NCBI GenBank assembly: GCA_902760755.1
Contig: CACWHK010000010.1
Span: 26,247 to 90,246 of the forward strand
DNA: 64,000 nucleotides
Reading direction: 5' to 3'
DNA from: an uncultured Lachnospiraceae bacterium
GTDB lineage: Bacteria > Bacillota > Clostridia > Lachnospirales > Lachnospiraceae
The notes beneath the pieces are model-generated. The model ran no database searches. It was not told where the DNA came from and saw only the letters and a list, made by a program, of their open reading frames with translations. Numbering within the stretch: the first letter of the stretch is position 1; the number at the start of each line of letters is the position of its first letter. Shown piece by piece: positions 60,271 through 64,000 of this stretch. The translations under genes were made by a program, and so were the position numbers.

Positions 60271-60981
60271 ATGGAAGATAAGATACGGTTAAATAAATAC
60301 TTAAGTGAAGCCGGCGTACTGTCCCGGAGAAAGGCCGATGAGGCCATAGTGGCAGGAGAGGTGCGGATCAACGGAGAGGTTGCGGCGCTCGGTTCCTTAG
60401 TTTCGGCAGGGGATGAGGTGACTTATCTTGAAACTCCCGTGATGCCGAGAGCAACGATTCGGGTATTTGCCTACAATAAGCCCCTCGGACTGGTCTGTAC
60501 GGCAAAGGACGCAGATAAGGACAGTATCTTTCGGACACTAACGCTTCCGGTTCCCTGTTCCTATGTGGGACGTCTGGATAAGAATTCCCAGGGACTGCTG
60601 CTCCTTACAAATGACGGGGATCTTTCCAATCAGCTGCAGAAGGCCAGAAACCATCACGAGAAGGAATATGTGGTACGGGTGGATAAACCGCTGACACAGG
60701 ACTTTCTGCATAAGATGTCCACCGGGGTGGAGATCCTGGATACGGTGACAAGACCCTGCAAGGTCGTGAAGCAGGGACAGAATACCTTCCGTATCATTCT
60801 GACCCAGGGACTGAACCGGCAGATCCGCCGGATGTGTGAAGCGCTGGACTACCGGGTTGTGTTCCTGAAGCGGATCCGGGAGTGCAATATCCTGCTGGGA
60901 GAGTTAAAGCCCGGGGAATACCGGGAGATACAGGGAGAAGAGCTGAGAGCGCTTCGTAAGGTAGCGGGCATGCCTGACTGA
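60271..60981 (+). CDS. rluF: RluF/RsuA-family pseudouridine synthase
   Basis: The 236-residue protein has an S4 domain (IRLNKYLSEAGVLSRRKADEAI) and the catalytic domain with Asp in SYVGRLDKNSQGLLLLTNDGDL, ending in LNRQIRRMCEALDYRV. The KxKEYVV and rRNA-binding pattern match RluF (23S U2604) or RsuA/RluB-like enzymes; the precise target is not clear. The ATG at 60271 has only a weak ribosome site (AGGGA 13 bases off). An in-frame ATG at 60196 lies too close to the AT-rich promoter-like TATAAT to be used. Confidence 0.88.
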   Translation: MEDKIRLNKYLSEAGVLSRRKADEAIVAGEVRINGEVAALGSLVSAGDEVTYLETPVMPRATIRVFAYNKPLGLVCTAKDADKDSIFRTLTLPVPCSYVGRLDKNSQGLLLLTNDGDLSNQLQKARNHHEKEYVVRVDKPLTQDFLHKMSTGVEILDTVTRPCKVVKQGQNTFRIILTQGLNRQIRRMCEALDYRVVFLKRIRECNILLGELKPGEYREIQGEELRALRKVAGMPD

Positions 60982-60998
60982 GCATATTCAATTCGTAT

Positions 60999-61022
60999 GT
61001 TATCCGAGCGAAGCGAAGGATT
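60999..61022 (+). repeat. Short dispersed repeat, copy before ligA
   Basis: GTTATCCGAGCGAAGCGAAG and the following GAT are the same unit as at 63023-63050, lacking one T. ATCC and GGAT can pair and T-rich sequence follows (TTTTTATT), so it may end rluF transcription. Confidence 0.75.
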
Positions 61023-61039
61023 TTTATTGGGGGATAGTA

Positions 61040-63016
61040 ATGACAGAAACAGATAATATGAACCGCATGAAGGAACTCGTCCGGATCCTTTCGGATGCAT
61101 CCCGTGCCTACTACATGGAAGACCGGGAGATCATGAGTAACTTCGAATATGATAAGCTGTATGATGAACTCCTTAAGCTGGAGCAGGAGACCGGTGTGGT
61201 GCTTTCCGACAGTCCCACCCAGAAGGTGGGCTATGAGGTGGTAAGCAGCCTTCCGAAGGAGTCGCATCCCTCCCCCATGCTGTCTCTGGATAAGACCAAG
61301 GACGTGGACGCTCTGGCAGCCTGGCTGGGAGACCACGAGGGGATTCTTTCCTGGAAGCTGGACGGTCTTACGGTGGTGCTGACCTATGAGGGCGGCGTTT
61401 TAGCCAAGGCCGTGACTCGGGGGAACGGAGAGATCGGTGAGGTGATCACACCCAACGCCAGGACCTTCCGGAACATCCCGAAGACGATCCCGGTGAAGAG
61501 CCGTTTTACGGTCCGGGGCGAGGCCATCATCTTTTATTCGGACTTTGAGAAGCTGAACGCAACCATTGCGGATGCGGAAGCTAAGTATAAAAATCCGCGG
61601 AATCTCTGCAGCGGGTCTGTCAGAGCCCTGAGCAGTCAGGTGACCGCAGAGAGAGCGGTACATTTCTTTGCATTCTCCATGGTGGATCCGGAGGAAGCGG
61701 AAATGAAGGAACGGATCGGCGGGACTATCCGTGAACGCTTCGAATTCCTTCGGTCCATGGGATTCGATACCGTGGATTATAAGCCGGTAACGGCGGAAAC
61801 CCTGCCGGAGACCGTGAAGTGGTTCTCCGAAGCCATTGCTTCCAATGACTTTCCCTCAGACGGCCTGGTGCTGTCCTACAATGATATCGCCTACGGACGG
61901 TCTCTCGGGCGTACGGCGAAGTTCCCGCGGGATTCCATCGCATTCAAGTGGCAGGACGAAGAGGCAGTCACAACGCTTCTGGATGTGGAGTGGAGTCCTT
62001 CCCGTACAGGACTCATCAATCCCGTAGCCATCTTCGAACCGGTGGAGCTGGAGGGAACCGTAGTGCAGCGGGCCAGCGTGCATAATATCAGCATTCTGAA
62101 GGAGCTTGCCCTCGGCAAGGGGGATCAGATCAAGGTCTACAAGGCCAACATGATCATCCCGCAGATCTCCGAGAACCTGACCCGTTCCGGAGCGCTGAGC
62201 ATACCGGATACCTGTCCGGCCTGCGGCGGACCTACCACGATCAAAAACGAAAATGAAACAGAAACTCTGATCTGCACGAATCCGGAGTGTCCGGCAAAGG
62301 ATCTGAAGCGGTTTTCCCTCTTTGTATCCAGAAATGCCATGAATATCGATGGTATCTCCGAAGCTACACTGGAGAGATTCCTGGATCGAGGATTCCTCAG
62401 GCAGCTGTCGGATCTTTATCATCTGGATCGCTTCCGGGATGAGATCGTACAGATGGATAAGCTGGGGGAGAAGTCCTATACGAACCTGATGGAGAGCGTG
62501 GAAGCCTCCAGAACAGCGAATCTTGCCAATCTGATCTACGCACTGGGAATCCCGAATGTGGGGCTTTCGAATGCGAAGCTGATAGTGAAGCATTTTGATC
62601 AGGACCCGAAGGCCTGCTTTGAGGCGCCCTTTGAGGAGCTCTGTGAGATCGAAGGAATCGGTGCCGTGATCGCGGAAAGCTACGTGGCTTACTTCGCAGA
62701 TGAAACACATAGGGCGGAACTGGATGCCCTGATGCAGGAACTGACGCTGGTGAAGGAAGAAAGCATCCTGCCGCAGGATCTGGCGGGAAAAACCTTCGTG
62801 ATCACCGGAAGCCTGGAATCCTATCCGAACCGGGATGCCTTAAAGAAGGAGATCGAGGACCGGGGCGGTAAGGTGGCAAGCTCTGTCAGTGCGAAGACCT
62901 CGTATCTGATCAATAACGATATAACATCCACCTCAGGAAAGAACAAGAAGGCGAAGGAGCTTGGAGTTCCCATCATTACTGAGAAGGATTTTGTGGACGG
63001 GAATCTGCCGTCCTAA
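61040..63016 (+). CDS. ligA: NAD-dependent DNA ligase
   Basis: LigA seals nicks using NAD. The 658-residue protein has the Ia region, the adenylated Lys in SWKLDGLT near residue 107, the OB domain, a four-Cys zinc finger (DTCPACGG...CTNPECPAK), helix-hairpin-helix motifs and a C-terminal BRCT domain (AGKTFVITGSLESYPNRDAL). All parts are present. The protein is somewhat compact around the adenylation domain (GNGEIGEVITPNARTFRNIP). Copies of a short repeat lie on both sides. Confidence 0.97.
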   Translation: MTETDNMNRMKELVRILSDASRAYYMEDREIMSNFEYDKLYDELLKLEQETGVVLSDSPTQKVGYEVVSSLPKESHPSPMLSLDKTKDVDALAAWLGDHEGILSWKLDGLTVVLTYEGGVLAKAVTRGNGEIGEVITPNARTFRNIPKTIPVKSRFTVRGEAIIFYSDFEKLNATIADAEAKYKNPRNLCSGSVRALSSQVTAERAVHFFAFSMVDPEEAEMKERIGGTIRERFEFLRSMGFDTVDYKPVTAETLPETVKWFSEAIASNDFPSDGLVLSYNDIAYGRSLGRTAKFPRDSIAFKWQDEEAVTTLLDVEWSPSRTGLINPVAIFEPVELEGTVVQRASVHNISILKELALGKGDQIKVYKANMIIPQISENLTRSGALSIPDTCPACGGPTTIKNENETETLICTNPECPAKDLKRFSLFVSRNAMNIDGISEATLERFLDRGFLRQLSDLYHLDRFRDEIVQMDKLGEKSYTNLMESVEASRTANLANLIYALGIPNVGLSNAKLIVKHFDQDPKACFEAPFEELCEIEGIGAVIAESYVAYFADETHRAELDALMQELTLVKEESILPQDLAGKTFVITGSLESYPNRDALKKEIEDRGGKVASSVSAKTSYLINNDITSTSGKNKKAKELGVPIITEKDFVDGNLPS

Positions 63017-63022
63017 GCCACC

Positions 63023-63050
63023 TGTCATCCTGAGCGAAGCGAAGGATCTT
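63023..63050 (+). repeat. Short dispersed repeat, copy after ligA
   Basis: TGTCATCCTGAGCGAAGCGA and the following AGGATCTT form the fullest copy of the unit, seven bases after the ligA stop. ATCCT pairs with AGGAT and TTTTTC follows, consistent with a terminator. Confidence 0.75.
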
Positions 63051-63065
63051 GAGATTTTTCACCAC

Positions 63066-63094
63066 TTGACATTTGTAGTATGATATAAGATAAG
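63066..63094 (+). promoter_or_regulatory. Promoter of metA
   Basis: TTGACA (63066-63071) is perfect; with a 17-base spacer the -10 is GATAAG (63089-63094). The leader would be about 15 bases, leaving no room for a SAM riboswitch or T-box. Confidence 0.7.
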
Positions 63095-63116
63095 CAATTA
63101 ACGGGAGGAAGCTTTC

Positions 63117-64000
63117 ATGCCCATCAGAATCGACAACGACCTGCCTGTAAAGAAAATACTGGAGGATGAGAACATTTTCGTCATGGACGAGAATCGTTCC
63201 AACAGTCAGGATATCCGACCGATTGATATTCTGATCTTAAACCTCATGCCCTTAAAGGAGAATACGGAGCTGGAGCTGCTGCGGAGTCTTTCGAACACAC
63301 CGCTGCAGGTAAATATCAATTTCATCCGCACGTCCTCCTATGAATCCAAGCATACCTCAAGAGAGCATCTGCATCAGTTCTACCGGAAGTTCAAGGATGT
63401 GCGTTCCCACAAATGGGACGGCCTGATCATCACCGGTGCTCCTGTGGAGAAGCTGGATTTTGAAGAGGTGGAATACTGGCCGGAGCTGGTGGATATCATG
63501 GACTGGTCTGAGAAGGCCGTAACATCCACCTTCCATATCTGCTGGGGAGCGCAGGCCGGGCTTTACTACCGCTACGGAATCCCGAAGTATGAGATGGAGA
63601 AGAAGCTTTCCGGAGTTTACCGCATGACCACATTTCATAAGCGGACGGAGTTGGTGCGCGGATTTGATGATACATTTCTGATCCCCCAGTCCAGATATAC
63701 CACCGTAAAACGTGAGGATATCATGGCAAATGATCGTCTGGAGATTGTTGCGGATTCCGATGAATGCGGACCCTGCATCATCATCGGAGATGGCGGAAAG
63801 AACATCTTCGTAACCGGCCATCCGGAATACGATACCCTGACGCTGGATTCCGAGTACGTTCGTGATGTTGGGAAGGGGCTGAATCCCGAGATTCCGGTGA
63901 ACTACTATCCGGAGGATGATCCGACGAAGAAACCCATGCGTTCCTGGCGGTGTCATGCGAATACGCTTTATACGAACTGGCTCAATTATTACGTTTATCA
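63117..64000 (+). CDS. metA: Homoserine O-acyltransferase MetA (3' end beyond the window)
   Basis: MetA acylates homoserine, the first committed step of methionine synthesis. The 294 residues seen include MPIRIDNDLPVKKIL, LILNLMPLKENTELELLR, the catalytic Cys in FHICWGAQAGLYY near residue 142, and the His/Glu in FVTGHPEYDTL. The acyl-CoA pocket reads GAPVEKLDF, with Glu where E. coli has Gly; in the Bacillus cereus enzyme this Glu goes with acetyl-CoA, so acetyl transfer is predicted. GGGAGGAAG lies eight bases before the ATG. The frame is open to the last base. Confidence 0.95.
   Translation, partial: MPIRIDNDLPVKKILEDENIFVMDENRSNSQDIRPIDILILNLMPLKENTELELLRSLSNTPLQVNINFIRTSSYESKHTSREHLHQFYRKFKDVRSHKWDGLIITGAPVEKLDFEEVEYWPELVDIMDWSEKAVTSTFHICWGAQAGLYYRYGIPKYEMEKKLSGVYRMTTFHKRTELVRGFDDTFLIPQSRYTTVKREDIMANDRLEIVADSDECGPCIIIGDGGKNIFVTGHPEYDTLTLDSEYVRDVGKGLNPEIPVNYYPEDDPTKKPMRSWRCHANTLYTNWLNYYVY

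Noticed and set aside
63051-63116. SAM riboswitch or T-box upstream of metA
   Set aside because: The space between the predicted start of transcription and the ATG is only about 15-20 bases.

Overview
The window is a gene-dense stretch of a bacterial chromosome, most likely from an anaerobic, fermentative member of the Clostridia (Bacillota), and probably a Lachnospiraceae-like species. Supporting signs are CodY, RNase Y, the ylxM-ffh-rpsP-khpA-rimM-trmD order, the rimP-nusA-rnpM-ylxQ-infB-rbfA order, strong AGGAGG-type ribosome binding sites, TTGACA/TATAAT-type promoters with 17-base spacers, oxygen-sensitive indolepyruvate oxidoreductase genes and tRNAs without an encoded CCA. I see no phage, insertion sequence, CRISPR array or rRNA. 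No gene-free stretch exceeds 300 bases; the longest (18929-19211) holds a long imperfect palindrome and a terminator.

Layout. 1-2645: aromatic 2-oxoacid oxidation (iorA end, iorB), upp and a phenylacetate-CoA ligase. 2655-6000: a short dispersed repeat, pepD, tRNA-Glu(CTC) and mtaB. 6035-10624: an HPr-like gene without the phospho-histidine and a PD-(D/E)XK-like gene behind a palindromic operator, then the SRP/ribosome-maturation genes. 10747-16480: a lipoprotein with a two-component system, an EAL phosphodiesterase and an MscS channel, the last two from divergent promoters. 16528-22364: a clostripain-type peptidase split by a frameshift, a 200-base palindrome and a carB with a damaged 3' end. 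22528-26096: mutY, an overlapping anchored NagZ, and lrgAB. 26171-29000: a small protein and three related zinc-ribbon/membrane/extracellular-domain proteins. 29043-36753: hisC, rny, a Nudix hydrolase, a XerD-type recombinase, aroC and topA. 36907-41017: codY, an acidic DUF6115-like protein, a Lys/Glu coiled-coil protein and mnmA. 41212-44901: rpsB, tsf, a membrane protein and an M24 peptidase. 45075-49984: a GAF-ABC ATPase fusion with a very large FtsX-type permease. 50141-58757: the rimP-nusA-infB-rbfA-nrnA-truB-ribF operon behind a probable leader terminator. 58824-64000: tRNA-Arg(CCG), a membrane protein, an Lrp-type regulator, a pseudouridine synthase, ligA between two copies of a short repeat, and metA running off the end.

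Most of this is housekeeping: translation and tRNA modification (trmD, rimM, mnmA, mtaB, truB, infB, rbfA), RNA turnover (rny, nrnA), DNA maintenance (topA, ligA, mutY) and biosynthesis (carB, hisC, aroC, ribF, metA). Less ordinary are the GAF-ABC/coiled-coil permease pair, the three-paralogue envelope cluster, the HPr-like/nuclease-like pair, the long palindrome, and two genes (clostripain, carB) whose reading frames appear broken. Several proteins carry in-frame tandem repeats. All calls come from reading the sequence by eye; no database search was run.
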